64,000 nucleotides of DNA. It comes from CAVXFB01 sp963760935 (GTDB lineage: Bacteria; Planctomycetota; Planctomycetia; Pirellulales; Thermoguttaceae). The position numbers and the translations under genes were made by a program. Location of the stretch: contig CAVXFB010000008.1 in NCBI GenBank assembly GCA_963760935.1, forward strand, positions 1,116,001-1,180,000. The letters run 5' to 3'. How positions within the stretch are numbered: the first letter of the stretch is position 1; each line of letters begins with the position of its first letter. The notes beneath the pieces were generated by a model. That model was not told where the DNA came from, made no database searches, and saw only the letters and a list, made by a program, of their open reading frames with translations. Positions 28,642 to 37,875 of the stretch are shown piece by piece.

Positions 28642-31330
28642 ATGAATAAATTGCGATTCTTGATTTGCCTGGGCGCTGCCTTGGTTTCATTGTCGGGATG
28701 GATTTCGTCGCCCGTGGGTGCGCAGGGCGCGTCGAAATCGAGGCTGTTGCCGGCGAACCGTTTGGCGTCGGACGGATCACCTTTGCCTTGCCGCAAAATG
28801 CGCTGCCAGAGCCGCTGGGACTCGAGGGGATCGGAATCAGCGAGAAGAACGACCGAGTGCTGTACCCTGCTTCTGACAGTCAGGCGCTGCGCAACGCTCT
28901 TCGCGATGCACTCGACGGTGACAACCCGCTCACCTCGGGCGGACCGGTCCGGCAGGAGGTCGGCGGGCTGTTGCGCGGACTGCTCGAACGGCCACCACGG
29001 ACAACTATGTACTTTTTGTTCCGCGGCGTCGAGCCGCTGCAGTTGTCGCTGGAAGCCAAGCAGCGGATCCCATTCAATATCGTTGTTCCGCGGCAAGACC
29101 CGCTCGCCCATCGCCGCTTACTCGACGTGTGGTGGCGGCAGTACGCGAAGCCGGCCGGTCTGTTGGAGGCGAAGCCCGATTATCCGCCCCTGGTCGACAC
29201 CTACGTGACCACGACGCTCGCGCGGCGACTGAACGTTCGTCTGCCCGACAAAAAGCAGCTTACGCCGGCCGATGTGTCATTGCGGAGCGAGCTCGGTTTG
29301 AACCTGGGGAGCGAGTCGCTCCGCATGGCGATGATGCAAGACCGCATCCTTGGACTGAACAACCTCGACCAAGCGGCCGATCAGCCATTGCCCGAGGCCC
29401 TGAGTTCTCCGCCGCTGGAGGTGCCCGAGCCGGCGGCGGACGTCGCCGTCGAGCCGATTGCGATGCGTGTGCCGGTCGAATGTTTCTACGCACACTTTGG
29501 CAGCTTCACCAACTTCCTGTGGCTGCAAGATACGCTAGAGAAATGGGGCGGCGATATGCAGAATCTGGTGGCGTTGCGCGGCCTCGATCATGGCATGCGC
29601 AATCGCATCGAGCGTCAACTCGTGTTGAAGCAGACGCTGCTTTCGCGCATGCTCGGCGAAACGGTCATCGCGGACGTGGCGTTTATTGGGAGCGACATGT
29701 TCTTCCGCGAAGGCGCTTCGTATGGGCTGCTGTTCCACGCCCGTAACAATTTTGTGCTATCGACCAACCTCAACCAACAGCGGCAGGAGCGGGTCAAGGC
29801 CGGCGGCGTGAAGGAGGAGAAAGTCACGATCGCCGGTCATGAGGTGTCGTATCTCAGTTCGTCTGACGGAAGCGTTCGCTCTTATTACGTCGTCGACGGT
29901 GATTTTCACTTCACCACAACGTCGCGACATCTGGTGGAGCGGTTTTTGGAAACGGCTTCGGGCAAGGACGCTTTGGGGAGTTCGCTGGAGTTCCGCCACG
30001 CCCGCTCGATCATGCCGATCAGCCGCGACGACACGGTTTGGTTTTACGTTTCCGATGCCTTCTTCCGCAACATCACGTCGCCGCATTACCGCATCGAGAT
30101 GGCGCGGCGCTTGCAGGCCGTGTCCGACATCGAACTGGTGCAACTCGCCAAGCTGGCCGCGGCAACCGAAGCCCGGCCCGGTGCAACGATCGAGCAACTC
30201 AAGGAGTCGGCGCTGCTTCCGCTGGAGTTTGGGCCGCTGCCCGACGGCAGCCACACCGTCCTCAGCGGCGGCGAAGTGTACGACAGTTTGCGCGGGCGGC
30301 GGGGCGGGTTCGTGCCTGTAAGCGACGTGCCGGTTGAGAAGGTGACGCACGCCGAGGCCGCTGAGTACCAGAAGTTCGCCGACTTCTATGCGGCCAAATG
30401 GGGTCGGATGGATCCGGTCATCGTCGCACTGAAGCGGACGCCCGTAGAAGGCGACCGCGAACAGGTCACGATCGACGCGCAGATGTGCCCCTTGGCGCCA
30501 CAGCATTTCGCTCTGCTCAACCAGCGGCTTGGTCCTGCCGACCAACAGCAGTTGACGCCCATCCCCGGCGACATGGCCGCTGCGGAAGTGATACTCGAGG
30601 GGCAACGCGTCTTTGCCGGATTGCGCGACGTGGGCCGTCCGCCGACGGCTGGCATGGCGTCGCTGCTGCCAATCGGACGGCTGCGCGACTTCCTGGTCGG
30701 CTATATTGGCACGACCGGCGATTTGGGCGTGCTCGGCGTGCTCAATCTGGGCATCCCGCCGCAATCCGATGCGGCGGGCTACGCAATGTCGCCGTTGGGA
30801 GGCTGGCGGCGTCAAATCGACGGCTTCACTGTGTTTTCGTTCCAGCGTGAGGTACTGGATTTTGTGGCTCCGCAACTTCGCTTTCAGCCGGCCGACGCCC
30901 GGCGCAGTTGCGGCTGCGGGTCGACGATGTTTCGCATGCCGCGATCACACCCACCTTGAACGACCTGGGCTATGCCAGAACGCGTGAGACATCGTTGAGC
31001 AATATCCGTCTGCTGCACGCGCTGGATCAACAGTTGCACGTCCCGCCGACTGCGGCGAAAGACGCGGCCGAGTTTCTACTCGATGCCAAGATGGTCTGTC
31101 CGCTGGGCGGGCAGTACGTGCTTCGCCAGCCGAGCGGCGGCGTTCCGCAGTGGACCTCTACGGCGTTGGTCCCCGTCGAATCGGCCGGAGTCGTCCGGGT
31201 CCGCGCGCCGCAGGGCTATCTGTCGCCGCCGCTGAATTGGTTCCGCGGCCTTGTTCTCGATGCGACGATGACCCCCAAGAGCATCTCGGCGCACGGCGTG
31301 GTGATCATGCAGAATCCGCCGAAGAAGTGA
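28642..31330 (+). CDS. Large secreted protein of unknown function, two frame breaks
   Basis: The reconstructed protein has ~895 residues, starting at ATG 28642 with GGAGG seven bases upstream. Residues 1-28 form a signal peptide ending VGAQG. The mature part opens with VEIEAVAGEPFGVGRITFAL, a pattern seen in secreted planctomycete proteins, and continues with long alpha/beta segments such as NALRDALDGDNPLTSGGPV. I see no known catalytic motif, metal site or anchor. Two -1 shifts are needed (about 28725 and 30905), each consistent with one lost base. It is divergent from the DUF58 gene. The repeated D-x-L/VWFYVSD-like motifs could not be assigned to a family. Confidence 0.65.
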
Positions 31331-31501
31331 CGCACGCAGAATACGCTTTGCACTATCGCAGCATGGCGCTGCGATGCTCCCGCCAGCGAATTGTCGCTAG
31401 AAAGTGGCGATAAATCGTCGCCGTCCAAAGCGGTTGACCCTGCCGGCGAGAGCGGGTATTAAGAAAGATAGATAATTGGCCTCCCTGCTTCCCCGCCCCC
31501 T

Positions 31502-32900
31502 ATGAAAAACCTAGCCGGCACTCTAATTCCGGGCGCCTTGGCTCTGTTGGGGCTCGCGGCGGTGGTTTCTTGGGTCAACGTGGGATCGATCGACACACTT
31601 GAAGCGCGGATCCCCGGCCTCGACCGTCCCAAACTGGTTGAAGAGAACGCGCAGCCGCGAAAACTTGTCGGCAAGCTGACAACGTTTTCAAACACGGCGG
31701 GGCCCGTACCGGGCGATTGGCCGCGTTTCCGCGGCGCACATTTCGACGGCATCGCCGAGCCGGGCGCGCCGCTGGCCCGGCGCTGGCCAGCGGACGGTCC
31801 GCGGGCGTTGTGGTCGATCGAGTTGGGCGAAGGACACGCCGGGGCGGCCGTTCATCAGGGGCGGGTCTTCGTGCTCGACTACGATCGCGCGGCGTCGGCC
31901 GATGCGTTGCGATGCTTTGCGCTCGATAGCGGCCGCGAGTTATGGCAGTTCAGCTATCCGGTGGCGGTGAAGCGGAACCACGGCATGTCGCGCACAGTGC
32001 CGGCCGTGACCGACAAGTATATCGTTTCGCTCGGGCCGAAATGCCACGTCGCGTGCCTCGATCCTCAAAGCGGCAAGGCCTATTGGCTGATCGATCTGGT
32101 GCGACAGTTCGGCGCGTACGGTGCCGCCGTGGTACGCTGGCCAGTGTCCGATGATCGACAATGACCGGGCCATTCTCGCCCCCGGCGGTGAGTCGCTCTT
32201 GGTGGCGCTGGATTGTCAGACCGGGCGGGTCGTGTGGAAGAGTCCCAATCCGCGCGGCTGGACGATGACCCATTCGTCGATCATGCCGATGGAGTTCGCC
32301 GGTCGGCGGATGTTCGTCTATTGTGGCAAAGGGGGCGTGGCCGGCGTCGCGGCCGACGATGGCTCGATCCTCTGGGACACGACGGCTTGGAAGATCAGCA
32401 TTGCCACGGTGCCATCGCCCGTGATCTTGCCCCAGGGGCGAATCTTCCTCTCCGGTGGCTACAACAGCGGGGCGATGATGCTGCAACTCCGGGAGGAGCA
32501 GGGCAAGATCGTCGCCAAGACGCTTTACAAATTGCCGCCCACAGTGTTCGGCTCGACGCAACATACGCCAATCTACTACAACGGGCACTTGTACGGCGTG
32601 CGCGAGAAGGACAAGCAGTTGGTGTGCCTCGACCCGAGCGGCCGAGTGCTTTGGGCGAGCGGATCGCAGCATCGCTTTGGCATCGGCCCCTATCTGATCG
32701 CCGATGGCTTGATCTACCTGCTGAATGATGAAGGACGCCTGACGCTGGCCGAAGCGACGCCGCAGGGATACCGGCAACTGGCCGAGGCGAACGTCCTCCC
32801 CGGCAATGACTCGTGGGGTGCGATGGCATTGGTTTCGGGCCGCTTGATCGCCCGCGATCTGACCCGGATGGTGTGTCTGCAAGTTGCGGAAGGGAAGTAG
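31502..32900 (+). CDS. PQQ-like beta-propeller protein, one frame break
   Basis: The ~466-residue protein has one N-terminal membrane anchor (about 8-24) and then a beta-propeller of PQQ_2-type repeats. Typical blade segments are WPRFRGAHFDG, ALWSIELGEG, LDYDRAASADAL, VACLDPQSGKAYW and LVALDCQTGRVVW. It probably faces the periplasm. The break near 32125 requires a +1 shift between GAYG and VPPWYAGQCP. No PQQ-ligand set is evident, so cofactor binding is unknown. It opens the same-strand electron-transfer locus; the next gene begins 2 bp after its stop. Confidence 0.8.
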
Positions 32901-32902
32901 TT

Positions 32903-33943
32903 ATGGCAACCGGCAAACAACTTTCGTGGATGAACGTCGTCGTGTTGGGAATCGTGCTGCTGGCGATTGGCATCGGCGCCGCTGCTCTGCTGCGCATGGA
33001 TCCTGCGGGCGAACGGGGCAACCGATTGTCCGAAGTTTTTGACTATGACCTGACAAAATACGAAAAGACCGATCCGGCTTTGATTCACTACAAAGAAACG
33101 GTGCGCATCGACGCGGGACTGAGCGAAGTCCGAGCAATTGCGGTGGGGCCTGAGGATCGCATTTTCGTGGCCGGCGACAAGTGCATCGCTGTCTTTTCGC
33201 CTGACGGGGCTGCCTTGAATCGGATTGCACTGGAACAGGAGCCGCAATGCCTGGGCATCGGCTTGGCCGGGCACACATTCCCCGGCCGCCTGTACGTCGG
33301 TATGCGCGACCATGTCGAAGTCTTCAAACCGGATGGGACGCGCGAGGCGGTGTGGAATCGGCCCGGCGAACGCTCGGTGTTGACGTCCATCGCGGTGGCC
33401 GACGAGGACGTGTTTGTGGCCGACGCCGGCTCGCCCATCGTTTGGCATTACGACACCGCCGGCAAGCTGCTGGACCAGATTGGCAAGCGCGACGAGGCTC
33501 GGGGTATTCCGCAACTGATCGTTCCCAGCCCCTACTTCGACGTCGCTATTGCGCCGGACGGCCTGCTGCGAGTCGTCAACCCCGGCATGCAGCGGATCGA
33601 GGCGTTCACCTTCGATGGACACATGGAGCTTTCCTGGGGCAAGCGGGGTATGGACGTCGCCGCTTTCTGCGGCTGTTGCAATCCGTCGAATATCGCCATA
33701 CTCGGCGACGGACGCCTCGTAACGGCCGAAAAGGGGTTGCCGCGGGTGAAGGTCTACAGCGAATCGGGCGAGTTTGAGAGCGTCGTGGTCGGGCCAGAGA
33801 CTTTGGCCCCCAACGCGACGGCCACCGTCGAGACGCGGGATGAGCTGCGCCTGCATCCGGCCGATGTCGCGGTCGACAGCCGTTCGCGAATCTTGGTGCT
33901 CGACCCAACGGCTCGGTGTGTGCGGGTATTTCAACATAAGTGA
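32903..33943 (+). CDS. Membrane-anchored NHL/six-bladed propeller protein with a CGCC motif
   Basis: The 346-residue protein has a membrane anchor at about 8-30 and a periplasmic propeller with NHL-like blades (VRAIAVGPEDRIFVAGD, DVAIAPDGLLRVVNPG, LHPADVAVDSRSRILVLD). Residues 255-260 read FCGCCN, giving three Cys (256, 258, 259) in one loop; this cluster could bind a metal or FeS cluster or be structural. The start is 2 bp behind the previous stop, and the stop overlaps the next gene's upstream region. The family is found beside ferredoxin genes in planctomycetes, and its role in electron transfer is inferred. Confidence 0.78.
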   Translation: MATGKQLSWMNVVVLGIVLLAIGIGAAALLRMDPAGERGNRLSEVFDYDLTKYEKTDPALIHYKETVRIDAGLSEVRAIAVGPEDRIFVAGDKCIAVFSPDGAALNRIALEQEPQCLGIGLAGHTFPGRLYVGMRDHVEVFKPDGTREAVWNRPGERSVLTSIAVADEDVFVADAGSPIVWHYDTAGKLLDQIGKRDEARGIPQLIVPSPYFDVAIAPDGLLRVVNPGMQRIEAFTFDGHMELSWGKRGMDVAAFCGCCNPSNIAILGDGRLVTAEKGLPRVKVYSESGEFESVVVGPETLAPNATATVETRDELRLHPADVAVDSRSRILVLDPTARCVRVFQHK

Positions 33944-33951
33944 CCAACGCC

Positions 33952-34521
33952 ATGAACAACAACCAAACACCGAACCGCCGCAACTTTCTTGGAGATGCGC
34001 TGCGAATTGCCGGCGGGTTGGGCATCGTTGGCGGAGCCGCAGCGCCGACTGTGCGCAAAGGGCGCAGCGGCGAGATGGTTTGGCAAATCGACCCGAGCAA
34101 ATGCATCGCTTGCGGCAACTGCGCGACGTACTGCGTGCTGGACGATTCGGCCGTGAAATGCGTCCACAGCTTTACGATGTGCGGATACTGTGAACTGTGC
34201 ACCGGCTATTTCCGACCGTCGCCGATCGCCTTGAACTCGGGGGCCGAGAACCAGCTTTGCCCCACCGGCGCGCTTCAACGTGCGTTCATTGAAGACCCGT
34301 ACCACGAGTACACAATTGACGAGCGGCTGTGTATTGGCTGCGGCAAGTGCGTCAAGGGCTGCAACGCCTTTGGCAACGGCTCGCTCTACTTGCAGGTCCG
34401 CCACGACCGCTGTCAGCATTGCAACGAGTGCGCCATCGCTGTGGCTTGCCCATCGCAGGCCTATCGCCGCGTCCCGGCCGAGGATCCTTACCTGTTGAAG
34501 GTCCGGGAGCAGCAAGGATGA
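33952..34521 (+). CDS. Tat-exported polyferredoxin (NapG/MauM-like)
   Basis: The 189-residue protein starts MNNNQTPNRRNFLGDAL and contains the twin-Arg motif RRNFLG, followed by a hydrophobic Gly-rich helix, so it is exported folded through Tat. Cysteine sets follow for up to four [4Fe-4S] clusters: CIACGNCATYC, CVHSFTMCGYCELC, CIGCGKCVKGC and CQHCNECAIAVACP. It resembles NapG and MauM ferredoxins and DmsB-type subunits. The in-frame GTG at 33940 overlaps the preceding stop; the ATG at 33952 fits the signal peptide better. It should shuttle electrons between the membrane partner (34518) and a periplasmic acceptor. Confidence 0.88.
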   Translation: MNNNQTPNRRNFLGDALRIAGGLGIVGGAAAPTVRKGRSGEMVWQIDPSKCIACGNCATYCVLDDSAVKCVHSFTMCGYCELCTGYFRPSPIALNSGAENQLCPTGALQRAFIEDPYHEYTIDERLCIGCGKCVKGCNAFGNGSLYLQVRHDRCQHCNECAIAVACPSQAYRRVPAEDPYLLKVREQQG

Positions 34522-36008
34522 GGCGAGAAACACGGCGGAGAAAGGCGGATTCCGGAGTGACGGTCACGAACGCAAGCGGCCAGTGGCAAAGTAACCGCGA
34601 AAGCTCGAAAGAGCGAAAATGCGAAGGAAATCGCTTTCACGCTTTCGCCCTTTCGCGATTTCGTGATTCCATCCGACGATTAGAGGTCCGTTTCCGGTTG
34701 ATACCCGCTGTCGTCAGGGCAGCATGTGCCGCGTATTTGCTGCTTGCTGCCGCGGCGACCATGGCCACCGAGCGGTTTCCGCCGCCTGACTTCACCGAGC
34801 ACGTGCTGCCCACGACGACCGTGCCGCCGCCGCGCGCGGAGTGGTTTCAGTATCTCGATCTGGCTGCACTCGTCGTGGCCTTATCGCTGGCCACGTACTT
34901 TGCCATCGTGAAGCGTTCGCGGCGCGGCCTGTTTGCTTTGGGCCTCGCCTCGCTGGCGTGGTTCGGCTTCTATCGGGGCGGCTGTATCTGTCCGATCGGT
35001 GCGATTCAGAACATGACCTTGGCCATGACCGATGCGACGTACGCCGTGCCGTGGACCGTGGCGGCGATGTTTGCTGTTCCAATCCTCTTCACGCTATTCT
35101 TCGGGCGCACGTTCTGCGCGGCCGTGTGTCCGCTGGGCGCCATGCAAGAGGCGGTCGCCCTGAGGCCGGTCAATGTGCCGGTTTGGCTCGACCAAGCCTT
35201 GGGGCTGCTGGCCTATGTTTACTTGGGCGCCGGTGTGTTGTTTGCTGCCACTGGCACCGCTTTCGTTATCTGTCGCTACGATCCGTTCGTCGGATTCTTC
35301 CGATATAGCGCCGGCATCAACATGCTGATCGTTGGTGCGTGTTTCCTGGTTGGCGGGATTTTTGTCGGCCGCCCCTATTGTCGCTACCTTTGCCCTTACG
35401 GCGCGATTCTCGGGCTCGTTTCGCGGTGCTCGAAATGGCATGCGAAGATTCCGCCGCAGGAGTGCATTCAGTGCCGGCTTTGCGAAAATGCGTGCCCGTA
35501 CGGAGCGATCCGCGAGCCGACCGCGGCCTTGCGGCCCGACGAGCGACATCGCGGCCGCCGCCGCCTCGCGCTGCTGCTTGGTCTGTTTCCCGTGCTCATC
35601 GTCGTGGGCTTCGTAATCGGCCGGCGATTGGAAGTGCCGCTGGCGGCCGTGCATCCAACGGTCCGTTTGGCCGACCGCATTCGCCTCGAACAAACGGGGC
35701 GCGTCGGCGACACGGTCGACATGAGCGACGCTTTCCGCAATACCGGACGCCCCACCGAGGAGCTTTACCGCGAGGCACTAGCATTGAGCAATACGTTCCG
35801 GACGGCAGGCGGTTGGTTCGGGGCATGGGTGGGACTGGTGATCGGCGTAAAATTGATTCATCTCTCGATTAGGCGTCGGCGTGTCGACTACGAAGTAGAT
35901 CGGACGGCCTGCGTCTCGTGCGGCCGCTGTTTCTGGTATTGTCCGACGGACGCCGCAGCGCGTGGCGAACTCCTGGCGGTCGACTGCAATTCACCAACCA
36001 AGAACTAA
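34518..36008 (+). CDS. NapH/NosR-like membrane iron-sulfur protein
   Basis: The protein is up to 496 residues. After a first helix near MATERF it has ~6 further helices, and its cytoplasmic or periplasmic loops carry CICPIGAIQN, FCAAVCPLGAM, YCRYLCPYGAIL, CIQCRLCENACPYGAI and, near the end, CVSCGRCFWYCPTDA. These are the CxxxCP and ferredoxin motifs of NapH/NosR/CcoG-type quinol-linked proteins. The ATG at 34518 overlaps the previous stop (ATGA), but the first ~60 residues lie over a large inverted repeat (34597-34664) and look non-native; TTG at 34698 is a plausible alternative. It likely passes electrons from quinol or a flavoprotein to the Tat ferredoxin. Confidence 0.85.
   Translation: MRRETRRRKADSGVTVTNASGQWQSNRESSKERKCEGNRFHAFALSRFRDSIRRLEVRFRLIPAVVRAACAAYLLLAAAATMATERFPPPDFTEHVLPTTTVPPPRAEWFQYLDLAALVVALSLATYFAIVKRSRRGLFALGLASLAWFGFYRGGCICPIGAIQNMTLAMTDATYAVPWTVAAMFAVPILFTLFFGRTFCAAVCPLGAMQEAVALRPVNVPVWLDQALGLLAYVYLGAGVLFAATGTAFVICRYDPFVGFFRYSAGINMLIVGACFLVGGIFVGRPYCRYLCPYGAILGLVSRCSKWHAKIPPQECIQCRLCENACPYGAIREPTAALRPDERHRGRRRLALLLGLFPVLIVVGFVIGRRLEVPLAAVHPTVRLADRIRLEQTGRVGDTVDMSDAFRNTGRPTEELYREALALSNTFRTAGGWFGAWVGLVIGVKLIHLSIRRRRVDYEVDRTACVSCGRCFWYCPTDAAARGELLAVDCNSPTKN
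34597..34664. repeat. Large imperfect inverted repeat at the 5' end of the NapH-like gene
   Basis: CGCGAAAG...AGCGAAAATGCG and its near reverse complement CGCTTTCACGC...CTTTCGCG face each other. The arms are ~26 bp with a short spacer. It is formed of CGAAAG units. If the downstream TTG start is used this repeat is intergenic and may modulate translation of the gene. Confidence 0.5.
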
Positions 36009-37810
36009 TGAGCGAGAACTCGGATCGCAATTCGTATCGTCTTGCCACCTCCACGGCAGTAGTGGCCGGGGCCTTGGCACTGTGCATCTGTACGCTGCTG
36101 CTGTACGACTACAGCCGGCGGTTGGCGAAAGATCCGCTCGACTCGGCCACGTACAAGACACTGGTGGCGGCCCTCGATGCGCAGCCGACCAGCGAGACGC
36201 TTAAGGAAGAAATTCGCACGCTGGACCTGGAACTTCGCCGCGAGTACTTCCGCCAACGGAGGTTCGTCCAGGTCGGCGCCGGTCTGTTGCTGGCCTCGTT
36301 GGCGATATTCTTGGCTGCGGCAAAAACGGCCGTTACTGCGCGCCGCCGCCTGCCTCTGCCCGGCGGCCAAGTTGCATCGCAAGACGCGGAGGTGGCGTGG
36401 ACGCAGGCCGCCCGTTGGGGCGTGGGCGCCGTCTCGTTGGTGTTGGTCTCGATCGCGGTTGCGCTGGCAGTAACCGTACGCTCGCCACTCGAAGAGGATC
36501 GCGTAAAGCTGGCGGCGATGCTCGACAAACCGGTAGGAGGCGACCACGGCCGCCAATCATCGCCCGAGATTGTCGACAATCGTCGAGTCGATGCACAGGC
36601 TGCTGAGGGCCTCGCGCCGCCGAGCAAGGATGCGTGGCGTCAGATGTGGCCGCGATTCCGTGGTCCGGACGGATCGGGTGTCTCGGCCTATACCAACGTG
36701 CCCGACAGTTGGAACGTAGCGTCGGGCAAGGGCATCGTCTGGAAAACGGCTGTCCCGCTGCCAGGCAACAATTCGCCCGTGGTCTGGGGCAAGCGGGTAT
36801 TCCTTTCCGGCGCCGACCAGCGCCGGCGCGAAGTTTATTGCTTCGATGCAGACAGCGGAAAATTGTTGTGGCGACAACCGGCTCCCGGCACGCCGCAGAG
36901 TATGGCGCAGCCACCGAAGGTGAACGACGAGACAGGATACGCCGCGCCGACGACGACAACCGACGGCCGCCGCGTGTTCGCCATCTTTGCCAACGGCGAC
37001 GTTGCGGCCTTCGACTTCGCGGGCAAATTGGCGTGGTCAAAGAGCCTTGGCATACCCGAGAACACGTACGGCCACGCCTCGTCGCTGGCGATGTGCGGAA
37101 ACCTACTGTTGGTCCAACTCGATCAAGGGATTGCCAGCAGCGGAAAGTCGAAACTGCTGGCCTTTGATGCGGCGTCGGGCAAGGTGGCGTGGCAGGTCGG
37201 TCGACCGGTCGCCAATTCGTGGACGTCGCCGATCGTCGTCAGTTATGCGGGCCGCGAGCAAATCATCACCGCCTCCGATCCGTGGGTCATTTCCTATAAC
37301 GCCGCTGACGGCGCGGAAATCTGGCGGGCAAAGTGCCTGCAAACCGATATTGGTCCCTCGCCCACATTCGCCGACGGCAAGGTCTTTGTGGGTGGCGAGA
37401 GCAGCGATCTTTCGGCCATCCGCGCCGACGGCCGTGGCGATGTGACCGGCAGCCACATCGTATGGAAAGGCCAGGACGACGTTCCGGACACGTGTAGCCC
37501 CTTGGCCACCAAGGAGTTCGTCCTTGTGCTCACTTCGTACGGCATACTAACCTGCTATGATGCCGCCAAGGGCGACAAGCTGTGGTCCGAAGATTTCTCC
37601 GGCGATTTCACGGCTTCGCCGAGCCTCGTCGGCAAGCGCGTGTATCTGATCGGCACGTCTGGCAAGGTATGGATCGTCGAGCCGACGCGCAATCAATGCA
37701 AGCGGCTGAGCGAGGCCGATTTGGGTGAAGGTTGCGTTACCAGCCCGGCGTTTCAAGAAGGGCGGATTTACCTGCGCGGCAAGGACCACTTGTTCTGCAT
37801 CGGAACGTAG
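36008..37810 (+). CDS. Membrane-anchored PQQ-like beta-propeller protein
   Basis: The 600-residue protein has three membrane segments in its first 160 residues (about 15-34, 90-108, 134-156) with an alpha-helical loop between the first two. A PQQ_2-type propeller follows from residue ~210 (WPRFRGPDGSGVSAY), with blades such as VFLSGADQRRREVYCFD, LLAFDAASGKVAW, ISYNAADGAEIWR and YLRGKDHLFCIGT. The ATG is at 36008, on the last A of the preceding TAA (TAATG), so translation is coupled. It probably scaffolds or senses at the periplasmic side. Two further soluble propellers occur at the start of the operon. Confidence 0.82.
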   Translation: MSENSDRNSYRLATSTAVVAGALALCICTLLLYDYSRRLAKDPLDSATYKTLVAALDAQPTSETLKEEIRTLDLELRREYFRQRRFVQVGAGLLLASLAIFLAAAKTAVTARRRLPLPGGQVASQDAEVAWTQAARWGVGAVSLVLVSIAVALAVTVRSPLEEDRVKLAAMLDKPVGGDHGRQSSPEIVDNRRVDAQAAEGLAPPSKDAWRQMWPRFRGPDGSGVSAYTNVPDSWNVASGKGIVWKTAVPLPGNNSPVVWGKRVFLSGADQRRREVYCFDADSGKLLWRQPAPGTPQSMAQPPKVNDETGYAAPTTTTDGRRVFAIFANGDVAAFDFAGKLAWSKSLGIPENTYGHASSLAMCGNLLLVQLDQGIASSGKSKLLAFDAASGKVAWQVGRPVANSWTSPIVVSYAGREQIITASDPWVISYNAADGAEIWRAKCLQTDIGPSPTFADGKVFVGGESSDLSAIRADGRGDVTGSHIVWKGQDDVPDTCSPLATKEFVLVLTSYGILTCYDAAKGDKLWSEDFSGDFTASPSLVGKRVYLIGTSGKVWIVEPTRNQCKRLSEADLGEGCVTSPAFQEGRIYLRGKDHLFCIGT

Positions 37811-37868
37811 GGTCCGCTGCGCGGACGGGAGCATTGTGCGGCACGACGGTCCGCGAGGCGGACCCTAC
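37807..37868. repeat. Palindromic spacer element
   Basis: GTAGGGTCCGCTGCGCGGAC (37807-37826) pairs with GTCCGCGAGGCGGACCCTAC (37849-37868) at 18 of 20 positions. It fills the 65-bp gap before the NuoEF gene. The left arm begins inside the stop codon region of the propeller gene. It is a REP-like hairpin of the GC-rich planctomycete type. Confidence 0.65.
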
Positions 37869-37875
37869 ATCGACT

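Noticed and set aside
29757..30875. Long open frame on the minus strand inside 28642-31330
   Set aside because: It is His/Arg/Gln-rich and antisense to a frame with normal codon behaviour; no family pattern.
34518..36008. Calling this a complete nitrous-oxide or nitrate reductase accessory gene (nosR or napH)
   Set aside because: No nosZ or napA is present and the motif set is shared by several ferredoxin-type membrane proteins.
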